From: JAJXZJ01 sp050012855
GTDB taxonomy: Bacteria > Verrucomicrobiota > Verrucomicrobiia > Limisphaerales > J093
Assembly (NCBI GenBank): GCA_050012855.1
Contig: JBEKGJ010000002.1
Coordinates: 62,001 to 126,000 of the forward strand
Direction: 5' to 3'
DNA: 64,000 bases
Part shown: in pieces, positions 24,922-33,724 of the stretch
Layout of the letters: each line of letters begins with the position of its first letter
Numbering within the stretch: position 1 is the first letter of the stretch
Position numbers and translations under genes: made by a program
Notes under the pieces: model-generated
What the model saw: the letters and a program-made list of their open reading frames with translations, nothing else
Database searches by the model: none
Told to the model about the DNA's origin: nothing

Positions 24922-25520
24922 GCGCCCCGGTGAACCATTCGACGGCACGGGCGGCGACCGGCCGAGCTCGTTTCGGTGCCTTCACGCTCGTCGAACTGCT
25001 GGTCGTGATCGCTGTCATCGGCATCCTCGCCGGGCTCCTGCTGCCGGCGCTGGGCCGGTCCACCGAGGGCGGCCGCTCGACCGCCTGCCTGGGCAACCTC
25101 CACCAGTGCGGCCTCGCTTTGCAGCTCTATGTCGCGGATTCCAACAACCGCCTGCCGTTCATGCGCGACGCCCGGTCGGACACCAACGCGCCGCCGCCCG
25201 CGGACGCCCTGCCCTCGGTGGACCTCGTGCTTTCGAATTACCTCGGCAATGTGAACGTCCTCCGCTGTCCGTCCGACCGGAAGGGCATCTTCGAGCGGAC
25301 GCGTTCGAGCTATGCCTGGAACAGTCTGCTCAACGGCCAGGATGCCGACCATTTGCGCGTCCTGGGCCTCGATTTCGATCCGCACCAGATTCCGTTGCTG
25401 TTCGACAAGGAGGCCTTCCACCGGGCCCGCGGCGACAAGAAGGGCGTCAATTACCTCTACGCCGACGGCCACCTCAGGAACCTCCTCACGATCGAAGGTG
25501 TGATCGGGAAATCGCCGTGA
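24918..25520 (+). CDS. Prepilin-type N-terminal cleavage/methylation protein
   Basis: This is the third pseudopilin-like protein, 200 residues. The leader F-G-A-F-T-L-V-E-L-L-V-V-I-A-V-I starts near residue 19. The mature part is short and ends with N-Y-L-Y-A-D-G-H-L, the family's late Asp-Gly-His motif. It is coupled on both sides: it begins inside the stop of the membrane protein upstream (ATGA), and its own stop overlaps the GTG of the ABC ATPase (GTGA). Confidence 0.88.
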   Translation: MSAPVNHSTARAATGRARFGAFTLVELLVVIAVIGILAGLLLPALGRSTEGGRSTACLGNLHQCGLALQLYVADSNNRLPFMRDARSDTNAPPPADALPSVDLVLSNYLGNVNVLRCPSDRKGIFERTRSSYAWNSLLNGQDADHLRVLGLDFDPHQIPLLFDKEAFHRARGDKKGVNYLYADGHLRNLLTIEGVIGKSP

Positions 25521-26434
25521 TTGACCTGCGCCATGTGACCAAGCGCTTCGGCGCGCGCCTGGCGGTGGACGACCTTTCGCTCCGCGTGCCGGCGGGTGAG
25601 ATTTTCGGGCTGCTCGGACACAATGGCGCCGGCAAGAGCACCGCCATCGGCATGATGCTGGGGCAGGTGTGGCCCACCGCCGGCGAGGTCTTCATTGGCG
25701 GCGCGGACGTCGGGCGCGACCGTCGCCGGGCCCTGGGCAAGGTGGGGGCGATCTTCGAGACGCCGACGTTCTACGAGTATTTGAGCGGCTGGCAGAACCT
25801 GCGCATCCTGGCCCACTACACCGCGCCGACGCCGGCCGCGCGCCTGCGCGAGGTCGTGGAATGGGTGGGCCTGACCGGGCGGGAAAAATCTCCGGTGCGC
25901 ACCTACTCGCACGGAATGCGCGCGCGGCTGGCGCTGGCGCAGGCGTTGTTGCCCGCGCCGGAACTCCTCATCCTCGACGAGCCGGGCGAGGGGCTCGATC
26001 CCGAAGGCATCGCGGAAATGCGACACACCATCCTCCGCCTGCACCGCGAACTGGGACTTACGATTTTGCTGTCCTCGCACCTCCTCACCGAGGTGGAGCA
26101 GATTTGCACGCGCATCAGCGTCCTGAAGTCGGGGCGGAAGGTGTTTGAAGGGACCCTGGCCGAGGCGAAGCGGGACAGCAATTGGCTGCGGGTCGAGGTC
26201 GGCGATTTTCGGGGGGCCATCGCGGTGCTGGTCGAGGCCGGCTTGATCAAGCAGTCCAAAGCGGGCGGCTGGCTGGAACTGGCCGATGAGGTCGGGCCGG
26301 AACGGGTGGTGCGCCGGCTCGTGGAAGCGGGCATCGCCGTGTTTGCGGTGACCCGCGCCCAGCCCACGCTCGAGGAATTCTACCTGTCGCTGGTGCGGCC
26401 GGACGCCGCCGGGCCGGCCTCCGGCGGCGACTAG
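25517..26434 (+). CDS. ABC transporter ATP-binding protein
   Basis: This is the ATPase subunit of an ABC-2-type exporter. The 305-residue protein has Walker A G-H-N-G-A-G-K-S-T near residue 35, a degenerate signature S-H-G-M-R-A-R-L near 135, Walker B L-L-I-L-D-E-P-G near 154 and the H-loop S-S-H-L near 190. A C-terminal DUF4162-like region follows, as in drug and lipid exporters. The start at GTG 25517 is fixed by the overlap with the upstream stop and by the immediate start of the first beta strand. It works with the permease that begins 19 bp downstream. Confidence 0.92.
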   Translation: MIDLRHVTKRFGARLAVDDLSLRVPAGEIFGLLGHNGAGKSTAIGMMLGQVWPTAGEVFIGGADVGRDRRRALGKVGAIFETPTFYEYLSGWQNLRILAHYTAPTPAARLREVVEWVGLTGREKSPVRTYSHGMRARLALAQALLPAPELLILDEPGEGLDPEGIAEMRHTILRLHRELGLTILLSSHLLTEVEQICTRISVLKSGRKVFEGTLAEAKRDSNWLRVEVGDFRGAIAVLVEAGLIKQSKAGGWLELADEVGPERVVRRLVEAGIAVFAVTRAQPTLEEFYLSLVRPDAAGPASGGD

Positions 26435-26453
26435 ACGACCGGCGCGTTCCGTC

Positions 26454-27293
26454 ATGTTTTTGCTCCAACTCCGCAACGAGCTGATCAAGCTGTTCGGCAA
26501 GAAGCGAACCTACATCGGGTTCGCCATGTTCCTGCTGGCGCAGAATCTCATCGCCGTCGTGTTTCGTTTCACGCACGCGATGACGCCGCTGCGGCGGATG
26601 CTGGAGAGCAGCAGCCAGGAGGTGGCGGCGTACCTGTCGGCGCTGACCATCGCCACGATCATGATGATGCCGCTGGCGGCCTTTCTGCTGCCCCTGTACG
26701 TGGCGCTGATCGGCGGGGACCTGGTGGCCAAGGAGGCGGAGGACGGCACGCTGCGGATGATCCTGTCGCGGCCGATCGGGCGGGCCCGGCTGCTGGCGGT
26801 GAAATGGGTGGCCGGCGCGATCTTCGCGCTGGCCCTTTCGCTGGCCCTCGGCGTGCTCGGACTGGTCTTTGCCCGGCTCTATTTTCCGTGGGGTGGACTG
26901 TTCGTCTGGATGCCGGAGCAGGAAATCCTGGGCGTGTTCCCGGCGCCAGCCGGACTCGCGCGGTACGCGGCGGCCCACCTCATGCTCGTCACCGAGGCCT
27001 GCTCCATCATGGGGCTGGCCTTCATGTTCTCGTGCTTCAACGTCAAACCGGCGGCGGCGACGATCCTGGCGCTTTCCCTCGTCTTCGTCAGTTTCATCCT
27101 CGAGCACATCCCCTACTTCAAGGAATACGAGAACTGGTTCCTCACCTATCATCTGAACTTGTGGCAGCTCATGTTCGCGGAACGGATTCCGTGGTGGCGG
27201 GTGGGCCAGTCGCTCAGCCTGCTCGTGGGCTTCAACGTGACGTTCGTGGCGGTCGGCCTGGCGGTGTTTCAGACGCGCGACATCAAATCGTAG
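26454..27293 (+). CDS. ABC-2 type transporter permease
   Basis: This 279-residue integral membrane protein has about six hydrophobic segments. After the first segment there is the conserved cytoplasmic E-A-E-D-G-T-L-R-M-I-L-S-R-P motif of ABC-2 permeases, which contacts the ATPase. It is the partner of the ATP-binding protein upstream. The operon context with a pseudopilin suggests export of a surface component, but the substrate is unknown. Confidence 0.9.
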   Translation: MFLLQLRNELIKLFGKKRTYIGFAMFLLAQNLIAVVFRFTHAMTPLRRMLESSSQEVAAYLSALTIATIMMMPLAAFLLPLYVALIGGDLVAKEAEDGTLRMILSRPIGRARLLAVKWVAGAIFALALSLALGVLGLVFARLYFPWGGLFVWMPEQEILGVFPAPAGLARYAAAHLMLVTEACSIMGLAFMFSCFNVKPAAATILALSLVFVSFILEHIPYFKEYENWFLTYHLNLWQLMFAERIPWWRVGQSLSLLVGFNVTFVAVGLAVFQTRDIKS

Positions 27294-27585
27294 GGCACGC
27301 CGCGGCGATCAGCCAGCCAAAGTGGCCCTGTGTTTCGCCGGCTGAAACCGCTTTCACACGCGCGTTCTGAACCTGGCCATCAACCCCGGCAAACGGCTTT
27401 ACCATGCCACGGCAGCGACCCTGCAGCCCGACCGACCGGAGGAGTCAACCCGCCATACCGGTGGATCTGGCCGGGCAGCGGACAGGCGCGCATTTGATCG
27501 CCGCAATCGCGAAAAACCACAGCCCTTTTCTGCCTGGAGCATGGAAAGAATTGTCGGCGACCCCTGTCTGTGGCAGGGTGACCCC

Positions 27586-27777
27586 ATGAAAGCCAGGTTG
27601 AATATGATTTATTGGAAGTCCGGCAAGTTCTGGCTCGGAAGACTGGTCGAGCATCCGGAAATCATGACTCAGGGGCGCACCCTCAAGGAACTGGAGGAGA
27701 ACATCCGCGACGCTTACCAGCGCATGGTACTGGAGGATGTGCCGACCGATTATGCCGTCAAAGAAGTCGCGGTATGA
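27586..27777 (+). CDS. hicB: HicB-family antitoxin, first locus
   Basis: This small protein of 63 residues has the HicB N-terminal fold: M-I-Y-W-K-S-G-K-F-W-L-G-R-L followed by Q-G-R-T-L-K-E-L-E-E-N-I. That fold binds and neutralises HicA mRNA interferases. The ATG at 27586 is chosen over 27541 because the extra residues are not conserved. Its stop overlaps the hicA start as ATGA. The antitoxin is intact although the toxin gene behind it is broken. Confidence 0.8.
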   Translation: MKARLNMIYWKSGKFWLGRLVEHPEIMTQGRTLKELEENIRDAYQRMVLEDVPTDYAVKEVAV

Positions 27778-27956
27778 AACGCCGTGACCTCCTGCGGGAG
27801 TTGGAGCGACAGGGCTGCTAGTTGCTCGGCCACGGTTCGCGACACGACCTCTACTGGAATCCGCTCACCGGCAAGCGCCAACCCGTCCCGCGGCACATCG
27901 AGGTGGATGAACATCTGGTTCGACACATCAAACGCCACCTGCTGGGTGAGGTTTAG
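27774..27956 (+). pseudogene. hicA: hicA toxin with one in-frame nonsense codon
   Basis: The frame would encode a 60-residue HicA-type RNase: M-K-R-R-D-L-L-R-E-L-E-R-Q-G-C, stop, then L-L-G-H-G-S-R-H-D-L-Y-W-N-P. The family has Tyr or His right before L-L at the stop position, so a single base change created TAG at 27819-27821. The catalytic H-G-S-R-H-D His and the rest of the frame are otherwise intact. No second start lies close after the stop. The overlap with hicB (ATGA) marks it as the real partner. Confidence 0.82.
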
Positions 27957-28265
27957 ACTTTCTCCACCCGTGGCCCGATGGGAGTGGAGGATTTGACCGG
28001 CCACAAGTGGGTTGTGCTGGGGAACGCGCAAATTCGGGGATGAACGCAATCCGAATGCTTTCTGCTCCGATACGGCGGGGGCGTGATCTCGCGCCCACAC
28101 CGCACCGCTTCAACGCCGGACCGTCGTAGCGGTGCCTCGGTAGAGCGCCGCATCCTCCACTCAAGGTGCCTCAGTTGGCCGCACTCTGGCAAAGACCGCG
28201 AAACCCGTCAGTGCGGCGGCCACCTGAAAGCAGCCGCCTCCCTGCCGGAGGACACAGGCCAGCAG
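27957..28265. other. Non-coding repeat-bearing stretch
   Basis: No gene was recognised. It contains one copy of a diverged repeat (28139-28262) whose partner lies near 28973. Confidence 0.45.
28139..28262. repeat. Diverged dispersed repeat, copy 1
   Basis: This is similar to 28973-29097 over about 120 bp. Shared landmarks are GAGCGCCGCAT, ACTCAAG, AAGACC, GCGGCCACC and TCCTGCCGGAG in the same order. It is probably a non-coding repeat family of this genome. Confidence 0.55.
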
Positions 28266-28511
28266 CTAAAGAACCTCTTTGCCATTCGGGAGTTGGCCCG
28301 GTTGCAGGAAGGTCTTGACCCATTCACCCTCGCCGCAGACGACCAGGCCAGGGAATCTCTTGAACCAGCGGTTTGCCGGCACCTCCGGTTCGGTGTCCAA
28401 CCATTCAGCCAGCAGGCCAAGCTGGTCGGCGGAAATGTGACGGGCGCGGATGCGGTCGAGCAGATGTTCCAACAGCGGCGGTGGCAGGTTCTGGCGGCGG
28501 ATGCGAGCCAT
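28266..28511 (-). CDS. Small hypothetical protein, possibly a toxin-antitoxin partner
   Basis: The 81-residue soluble protein has a basic start (M-A-R-I-R-R-Q), two helices and W-L-D-T-E-P-E-V-P followed by W-F-K-R-F. I do not know its function. It starts 2 bp after the stop of the 69-residue gene upstream, forming a compact two-gene unit. Its position between two hicAB loci and its size suggest another toxin-antitoxin-like pair, but no toxin signature is seen. Confidence 0.5.
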   Translation of the reverse strand: MARIRRQNLPPPLLEHLLDRIRARHISADQLGLLAEWLDTEPEVPANRWFKRFPGLVVCGEGEWVKTFLQPGQLPNGKEVL

Positions 28512-28513
28512 GC

Positions 28514-28723
28514 TTACTGGCCGTAGAAGCCCCCGACCAGGCTCGTCTTCAACCGCGCGACTTCAGCAGGATCATCCGAGTCGGCCATGCGTTGCGCGAG
28601 CGAGGTGAGTTCGCTGCCGGTGAGCGGACGCGTGCGGGCGAGTTGGAATGCGAACTGAATGACTTTCGCCTGCTCGGCTGGAGGCAGGTGTTTGATGTCT
28701 TCAATCACTTGGGTCGCGCTCAT
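28514..28723 (-). CDS. Small antitoxin-like protein
   Basis: The 69-residue, mostly helical protein starts T-Q-V-I-E-D-I-K-H-L-P-P-A-E-Q-A-K-V-I. This resembles the opening of small antitoxins with a helix of the I-E-x-L-P-x-x-x-[QR] type. It is the first gene of a pair with the 81-residue protein. The assignment rests on pattern and neighbourhood only. Confidence 0.5.
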   Translation of the reverse strand: MSATQVIEDIKHLPPAEQAKVIQFAFQLARTRPLTGSELTSLAQRMADSDDPAEVARLKTSLVGGFYGQ

Positions 28724-29152
28724 GCCCGCAAACTAGCACAACGCGCGCCGTACCGGCAAGCCGTGATGCGACACTCAGGAGCCCGGCAAACCGGAACGTG
28801 CCGGTGTTCGTGACCCTCTCACGCCTTTCCGTCGTAGCGGCGCCTCGTTAGCGCCCATCCACTCTTTGAGTGGCCTACTCGTGCAAGAAACCAGGACTAT
28901 GCCGGGTGAAGATGTGCTCAATCGACGCCAGGGTAAGCTTCTGTATAACAATGTCTTCCAAGGTGGTTTCTTAGAAGAGCGCCGCATTCTCGACTCAAGA
29001 CACCCCCGTTGAGAGTGCTTTGGCTAAGACCATGACACTTGTGAGCACCGCGGCCACCACAGACCACCCACCTTCCTGCCGGAGAACATAAACCAGCAAC
29101 AGCCCTACCGTGACCAACGCGCTCAAACCGTGCCAGCGCCAGTCCGGCAAGC
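28724..29152. other. Gene-free stretch between toxin-antitoxin loci
   Basis: No convincing coding region was found. It contains copy 2 of the dispersed repeat and short related fragments (for example GTCGTAGCGGCGCCTCG near 28830, similar to a segment near 28125). Confidence 0.45.
28973..29097. repeat. Diverged dispersed repeat, copy 2
   Basis: This is the partner of 28139-28262 in direct orientation, roughly 830 bp apart. The 28266-28723 gene pair lies between the two copies. Confidence 0.55.
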
Positions 29153-29361
29153 TCACAAATCGGCTTCCACCAGTCCGGCGATCTTCATCTGGTGTTTAAG
29201 CAAACCGATTTTCAACGGGCGGTGGCCGTGAACCGGAACCACGATGCGCTCCGGCCTTCCTTCCTTGGTGAAATCATGTGATGACTGCGGTTGATGCACT
29301 TGAGCCTCCAACCGCGCTCTTGGATAAGCCGGATGAACTCCTTGCCGGAAACCTGCTTCAC
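29153..29361 (-). pseudogene. hicA: hicA toxin broken by a frameshift, second locus
   Basis: Starting from a GTG that overlaps the hicB stop (GTGA), the frame encodes V-K-Q-V-S-G-K-E-F-I-R-L-I-Q-E-R-G-W. It reaches the catalytic S-H-H-M and is then out of frame. The other frame continues the family exactly: T-K-E-G-R-P-E-R-I-V-V-P-V-H, then I-G-L-L-K-H-Q-M-K-I-A-G-L, to the usual C-terminus. The total length of 209 bp fits one indel close to the catalytic His near 29270-29290. A sequencing error is possible but would have to fall exactly in the toxin. Confidence 0.82.
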
Positions 29362-29561
29362 ACCGTCATCTCCAAGACCTCGTCGCTCGCGCCGGACTCC
29401 GTCGCCTCATCGCCCACGGAAAGCCAGAGTTCAATCGCCTCGCGCAAGTTGGCCTTCAACTCGGCGAGCGTTTCGCCTTGCGTCAAACACCCTGGCAGCG
29501 CGGGCACTTCCGCCCAATAACCACCTTCTTCCGCCTTGTGGATGATCGCTTTCAGTGTCAT
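29358..29561 (-). CDS. hicB: HicB-family antitoxin, second locus
   Basis: The 67-residue antitoxin has the classic HicB start: A-I-I-H-K-A-E-E-G-G-Y-W-A-E-V-P-A-L-P-G, followed by C-L-T-Q-G-E-T. It is full length and intact. The gene reads into the frameshifted hicA through a GTGA overlap. It belongs to a different HicB subgroup from the 27586 copy, so the two loci are not a recent duplication. Confidence 0.9.
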   Translation of the reverse strand: MTLKAIIHKAEEGGYWAEVPALPGCLTQGETLAELKANLREAIELWLSVGDEATESGASDEVLEMTV

Positions 29562-29719
29562 GCGGGTTCTATAGGCCAGAAAGGGCGGACGTTCAAGGCG
29601 GCAGATTCAATTGCCCATGAACCGAAGTGACGGCGGTCCATCTGGTGATCCACTTCGTAACCGAGGCGACGGAAGACCTTCACCGCCTCCGCACCGGAGC
29701 CTACCGGCAAACGACTCAT
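29558..29719 (-). pseudogene. N-terminal fragment of a third hicA-like toxin
   Basis: The first 25 codons (M-S-R-L-P-V-G-S-G-A-E-A-V-K-V-F-R-R-L-G then Y-E-V-D-H-Q) match the N-terminus of another HicA subgroup. The sequence then changes abruptly and the catalytic His region is missing. The frame ends in the start codon of the second hicB. Upstream, an open frame ending in E-V-V-E-V-P-A overlaps the ATG as ATGA and may be the tail of its antitoxin. Confidence 0.55.
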
Positions 29720-29932
29720 GCCGGCACCTCGACCACCTCTTCGTTTACGGGCAGCGGCACCGCCTCGCCGTGCTTTTCCAGCACTGAACAGGCAAACCGA
29801 TCCTTCTTGTCAAACAGTTCTTTCCCAAAGCCGGGCGCTTGACGCGCACTACTTTGCTCCAGCTCGGTCCTCCATCCTCGACCTGGTTGCTCCACGGTGT
29901 CACCGGCAGCGCGCGCACCTGGGGCGGGCGGC
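29562..29932. other. Degraded toxin-antitoxin DNA
   Basis: Apart from the hicA fragment on the minus strand, there is an antitoxin-like tail (about 29717-29850, minus) without a clear start. No intact gene is present. Confidence 0.4.
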
Positions 29933-30952
29933 TCAGCCGGGCCAGGCGTGACCTTGGGTCGCGCCCAGACTCTCGAGCACGCTGCGGTCCAGGCCGCGCA
30001 AAATCTGCCGCATCAGCGCGAGCGTGCCGTCGGTCGCGAAGTACGCGCTATGGATGTCGGTCCCGCCCGTGCCGGGCGGAAAGAAGCTCGAGCAGTCCAC
30101 GTCCCAGACGTTGTCGGTGGCGGGCGGCGCAATCACGACCGGCGGACGATTGGCCAGGCCGCTGCGCCCCAGCCGGCGCGTGCCGAAATGCTTCAGGCCG
30201 GCCGAGGCGCCCAGCACCGCATCCCGTCCGCTGTATAGGGCGGTGATGCGATACGTGAGGTTGGCGATGGCGGTGCCATCGCTGCTGTCCGAGGATCCGG
30301 CGTCAAAGAGGTCATTGTCCACGTCGGCCGCGACCATGATGAGCTGGTTGATGAGACTGACGAGCAACGGCTGGTTCTTGCGCGTCCAGGCGGCGGCCAT
30401 CGCCTTTTGCAGCACGTAATTCCCCATGCTGTGGGCGACCACCGAAACCTTCGCCTTGCAGGATTGCTGCGGCGCGCCCTGCGCGTCAATGGCGTCCTGT
30501 TGTTTGTCGAGCAGCCAGTCGAACAGCTCGGCGAGGATGTCCGCCAGGTCGCCGGCGCATTCGCGGGCGTGGGCGCGATCGGGTTCGTAACCGACAACCG
30601 ATCCCAGCGAAGGCCAGTCGTAGAGGATGCAGAGGCCAAGGCTTTCGGGGCCGTCATAAAGTTGACCGCAAAACTCTTCGTAGAACCTGGTCGAGTCCTC
30701 GAAGCTGACGTTGAAGCCATGGACGAGAAGGGTGACGTGGAGCTGGTTTTCGTTCTCGCCGTGCGGCAGCGCGGGGAACTGATCCGCCGCGGCGGCCAGC
30801 AGGGTTCGAAACTGTCCGGGCGCCACCTTCCGCCAGTTGTTGATGTCATTCAACGGACCCTGGTCGCTGACCCAGTAGGTTAATCCGGCGACGTTGGGGT
30901 CCGACCCGGTTCCGCCGCGGTTCCGGTCGTTGATCATCCAGTACTTGGGCAT
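29933..30952 (-). CDS. Alpha/beta hydrolase (DUF900-like)
   Basis: This is a putative esterase or lipase-like hydrolase of about 339 residues. It has L-L-V-H-G-F-N-V-S near residue 73 (oxyanion region) and the nucleophile elbow V-V-A-H-S-M-G-N near 176. A later Asp and the H-S-A-Y-F His could complete the triad. The start at 30952 (M-P-K-Y-W-M-I-N) is preferred because the 45 residues upstream are Arg/Pro-rich and unlikely. There is no signal peptide. The substrate is unknown. Confidence 0.8.
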   Translation of the reverse strand: MPKYWMINDRNRGGTGSDPNVAGLTYWVSDQGPLNDINNWRKVAPGQFRTLLAAAADQFPALPHGENENQLHVTLLVHGFNVSFEDSTRFYEEFCGQLYDGPESLGLCILYDWPSLGSVVGYEPDRAHARECAGDLADILAELFDWLLDKQQDAIDAQGAPQQSCKAKVSVVAHSMGNYVLQKAMAAAWTRKNQPLLVSLINQLIMVAADVDNDLFDAGSSDSSDGTAIANLTYRITALYSGRDAVLGASAGLKHFGTRRLGRSGLANRPPVVIAPPATDNVWDVDCSSFFPPGTGGTDIHSAYFATDGTLALMRQILRGLDRSVLESLGATQGHAWPG

Positions 30953-31189
30953 GGTTTGTGCGGGGAGGGCGGGGCGACCGCGGCCTGGGGCGGCGGCCCG
31001 CGGGTTCACGTTCCGACGCCGGGTTCCGGTCGAATCAGGTTGGGCGTCATGGCGTGGCAAATGTAAGCCATGAGGTTGGTTGGTCAAATGTTACTCCCAC
31101 GACCGCGTTCGCCGGCGCCGGAGAACGTGGTCCCGGCCGGAGTGCGAGAGCCGGTCAGTGAAGCGGTCCCTCCGGCCGGCTGTCCGCGA

Positions 31190-33670
31190 TCAAGGCTGCG
31201 GGAAAATCACCCGATGGATGGGCGCCGGGTAAGGCGTGTCGGGGCCGCGGGTCACGAACCAAAGAATGCGGTTGAGTTCGTCCTCCGGCGCACGGTCGTA
31301 CTCGCGGAAATCCATCCGGCTCGATTCCTTTGCGAAAGGCGATTTCTTCGTGTTGCGCGCCTGCAAATCCACCTGCGGCGTCCGCACGTTGTACGGCGTG
31401 AGCCGGGCGGTGGCCTGGAAGCAGTTGAACATGGGCGTCGCCCCGGCGTCATATTGCGTCAACGGCGGCAGGCCGAGGATCAACTCCATCGTCCGCACCA
31501 TGCTGGCCGTGGTGTAGAGCGTGCTGTCCACCTTCCCGCGCCGGCAATACGGGCTGATGACAAAGCCGACCGTGCGGTGGGCGTCCACGTGATCCGGTCC
31601 GTTTTGCGCGTCGTCCTCGATGACGAAGATCGCCATTCCCTTCCAGAACCGGCTGCGCGTCGCCGCCGCCACGATTTTGCCCAAAGCGATATCGTTGCTC
31701 GCGACGCAGGCATCGGGCGTGGGCGCGCCGGGGTTGGTGCCCTGGGTGTGGTTTTCGCCGAGGGACATGACGGTGAACCGCGGCAATTCGCCGCGCCGCT
31801 CGGCCTCGTGCAGATCGGCGATCCAGTTCTCCACCCGCTCCGGGTCGCGGGCGCCCTTCCACCGGCCGCGGTTGGCGGAAGGGACACGCGATGAGCCTTC
31901 GCCGTAATTGCGGAAGCTCAATCCGTGCCGGCGGCACGCGTCCCAGAGAAATCCCGCGGTCGGGGTTTCCATTTCGTCATTCCCGGGCAGCGTGCCGTGT
32001 TTCGAATAGGAGATGATCCACGACCGCTGGTTGTAATCGGTGGCAATCGCAGCATCGCACCAACTGTGACCGTCCACGCTGACCTCGCCGTTGCAGTAAA
32101 GATCGTCGAGCAGCACGTAATCCCGGGCGAGCTGGTGCTGGTTCGGGGTCACGGTCTCGCCGAACATGACAAGGTTGGAATCGCCGTTGCCGGCGGGCCG
32201 CCCCGCCGCGTCTTTGAAATCGCCCAAGACCTGGTCGTAGGTCCGGTTTTCCTTGATGATGTAGAGGACGTACTTGATCGGACACGGCGCGCCCACGCGG
32301 TCGGGGATGGCCCCGTGACTTGGGATCGGCGCCCGTTGAAAGGCCTCGGGATGGTACGGCGAGTTGCGCCGCACCTGGGCCGTGTGCGCGGCCATCTGCG
32401 CCGCATCCGGGCGGGCGATGAACGAGATCGTTCCGGCGAACGTGCGCGCGATGTAATCGAAGGCCGGCGGCAGGTGCAGCGTTTCGGGTTTGGCGGACTG
32501 TGCCGGGAAGTTGGCGCGCGAGGTCAGACCCTTGCCGTTCGCCACCATCAGCGTCTGGTTGTCGGGACTGACGGCGACCGCCGTTGGATACCAGCCCACG
32601 GGGATGAAGCCCTCGACGCGCGAAACCGCCGGATCAGTGATGTTCACGACCATCACGTCGTTGTTGTCCGCGTTGGCGACGAACAGGGTGCGCCCGTCCG
32701 GCGACACCGCGAGGCCGTCGGGCGTGCCGCCCTCGGGCGATTGCGGGTAAAGCGAGGTGGCGATGATCTCGCGCGTGCCCTCCCACAAACGTCGGGCGGG
32801 GCTGGCCGCCAGGCCCGGCCGCTCCAACTGGCGTGTCGTGATGACGTGCACCGTGTTGTCGCCGGAGCAGGTCACGAACAGGCGCCCGTCCGGCGCGAGC
32901 GCCAGGTCGTTGGGGCGCACCCCCACCGGGATGTCCGACACGCGGCGGTTGGTTTGAGTGTCCACCACGCTGACGCTCCGGCTTCCCCAGTTGCTGACAT
33001 AGAGATAGCGCGGGTCCGCCCCCAGTTCGCACGAATGTGGATGCAACCCCACGGGGATGGTCGCTTCCCGCGCGAGGGTGTCGGCGTTCAGCACCCAGAT
33101 TTCGTGGTTGGCCTCGTTGCAGGCATAAACCCGCCCGGTCGCGGGATGGACTGCGAAACCGGCGATGAACGTCTTCGGTTCGTCCGGCGCGGGTTTGACG
33201 GGAGGTTCCGCTTCGGCGGCGCCATTGGTGTAGCGGAAAACATAAATCCGTCCGGAGTCGCCGCCCGAGACGAGGATGCGCTTTCCGTCGCGGCTGAAGG
33301 CCAGTCCATTCCAGACTTCCGGCAATGCCAAAAACTGCGTGACCCGCCGGGCGCTCATGTCGAGCAGGGTGAGGCCGGTATTCTGGTAACCGGCACTGAC
33401 GGCCACGAGCCGCTTTTTATCCGGAGCAACCACGAGCTTCAACGGCAGGTCACTCAGCGGCACCTGGTCGCCGGCCGGCGTGATGCCCCAGCCGTTGAAC
33501 AACAGGTGCTCGTCCGGGTGCAAGCCGGGCGTCTGTCGCAGCGCGGGGTCGTTCACGTCTTTGTCGGCCGGGCGGGTGGCCTTCGCCGGTACCGCCCAGG
33601 TCGGGATCACAACCATCAGGGCGAGCGCGAGCAGGATCGCGCGGCGCAGCGAGCGCGGGCGAAAAACCAT
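31190..33670 (-). CDS. Secreted YncE-like beta-propeller / phosphoesterase fusion
   Basis: The protein of about 826 residues starts with a signal peptide (R-R-A-I-L-L-A-L-A-L-M-V-V-I-P-T). The first half is a seven-bladed-type propeller with repeats such as R-I-L-V-S-G-G-D-S-G-R-I-Y-V. The second half is an alkaline-phosphatase/phospholipase-C-like phosphoesterase, with I-I-K-E-N-R-T-Y-D-Q-V and the metal-binding D-D-A-Q-N-G-P-D-H-V-D-A-H. This two-domain arrangement is common in Verrucomicrobiota and Acidobacteriota, often as an outer-surface phosphatase. The start was moved to ATG 33670 because the frame upstream runs through a dispersed repeat. Confidence 0.88.
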   Translation of the reverse strand: MVFRPRSLRRAILLALALMVVIPTWAVPAKATRPADKDVNDPALRQTPGLHPDEHLLFNGWGITPAGDQVPLSDLPLKLVVAPDKKRLVAVSAGYQNTGLTLLDMSARRVTQFLALPEVWNGLAFSRDGKRILVSGGDSGRIYVFRYTNGAAEAEPPVKPAPDEPKTFIAGFAVHPATGRVYACNEANHEIWVLNADTLAREATIPVGLHPHSCELGADPRYLYVSNWGSRSVSVVDTQTNRRVSDIPVGVRPNDLALAPDGRLFVTCSGDNTVHVITTRQLERPGLAASPARRLWEGTREIIATSLYPQSPEGGTPDGLAVSPDGRTLFVANADNNDVMVVNITDPAVSRVEGFIPVGWYPTAVAVSPDNQTLMVANGKGLTSRANFPAQSAKPETLHLPPAFDYIARTFAGTISFIARPDAAQMAAHTAQVRRNSPYHPEAFQRAPIPSHGAIPDRVGAPCPIKYVLYIIKENRTYDQVLGDFKDAAGRPAGNGDSNLVMFGETVTPNQHQLARDYVLLDDLYCNGEVSVDGHSWCDAAIATDYNQRSWIISYSKHGTLPGNDEMETPTAGFLWDACRRHGLSFRNYGEGSSRVPSANRGRWKGARDPERVENWIADLHEAERRGELPRFTVMSLGENHTQGTNPGAPTPDACVASNDIALGKIVAAATRSRFWKGMAIFVIEDDAQNGPDHVDAHRTVGFVISPYCRRGKVDSTLYTTASMVRTMELILGLPPLTQYDAGATPMFNCFQATARLTPYNVRTPQVDLQARNTKKSPFAKESSRMDFREYDRAPEDELNRILWFVTRGPDTPYPAPIHRVIFPQP

Positions 33671-33724
33671 GACCAACGAGTCACGAATCTCGCCCACCAA
33701 CCCCGGGCCGTCCTCGGCGGCGAG

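Noticed and set aside
27774..27956. TAG in hicA as a recoded sense codon
   Set aside because: No other gene in the window uses in-frame TAG, and the second hicA is also broken. A plain nonsense mutation is simpler.
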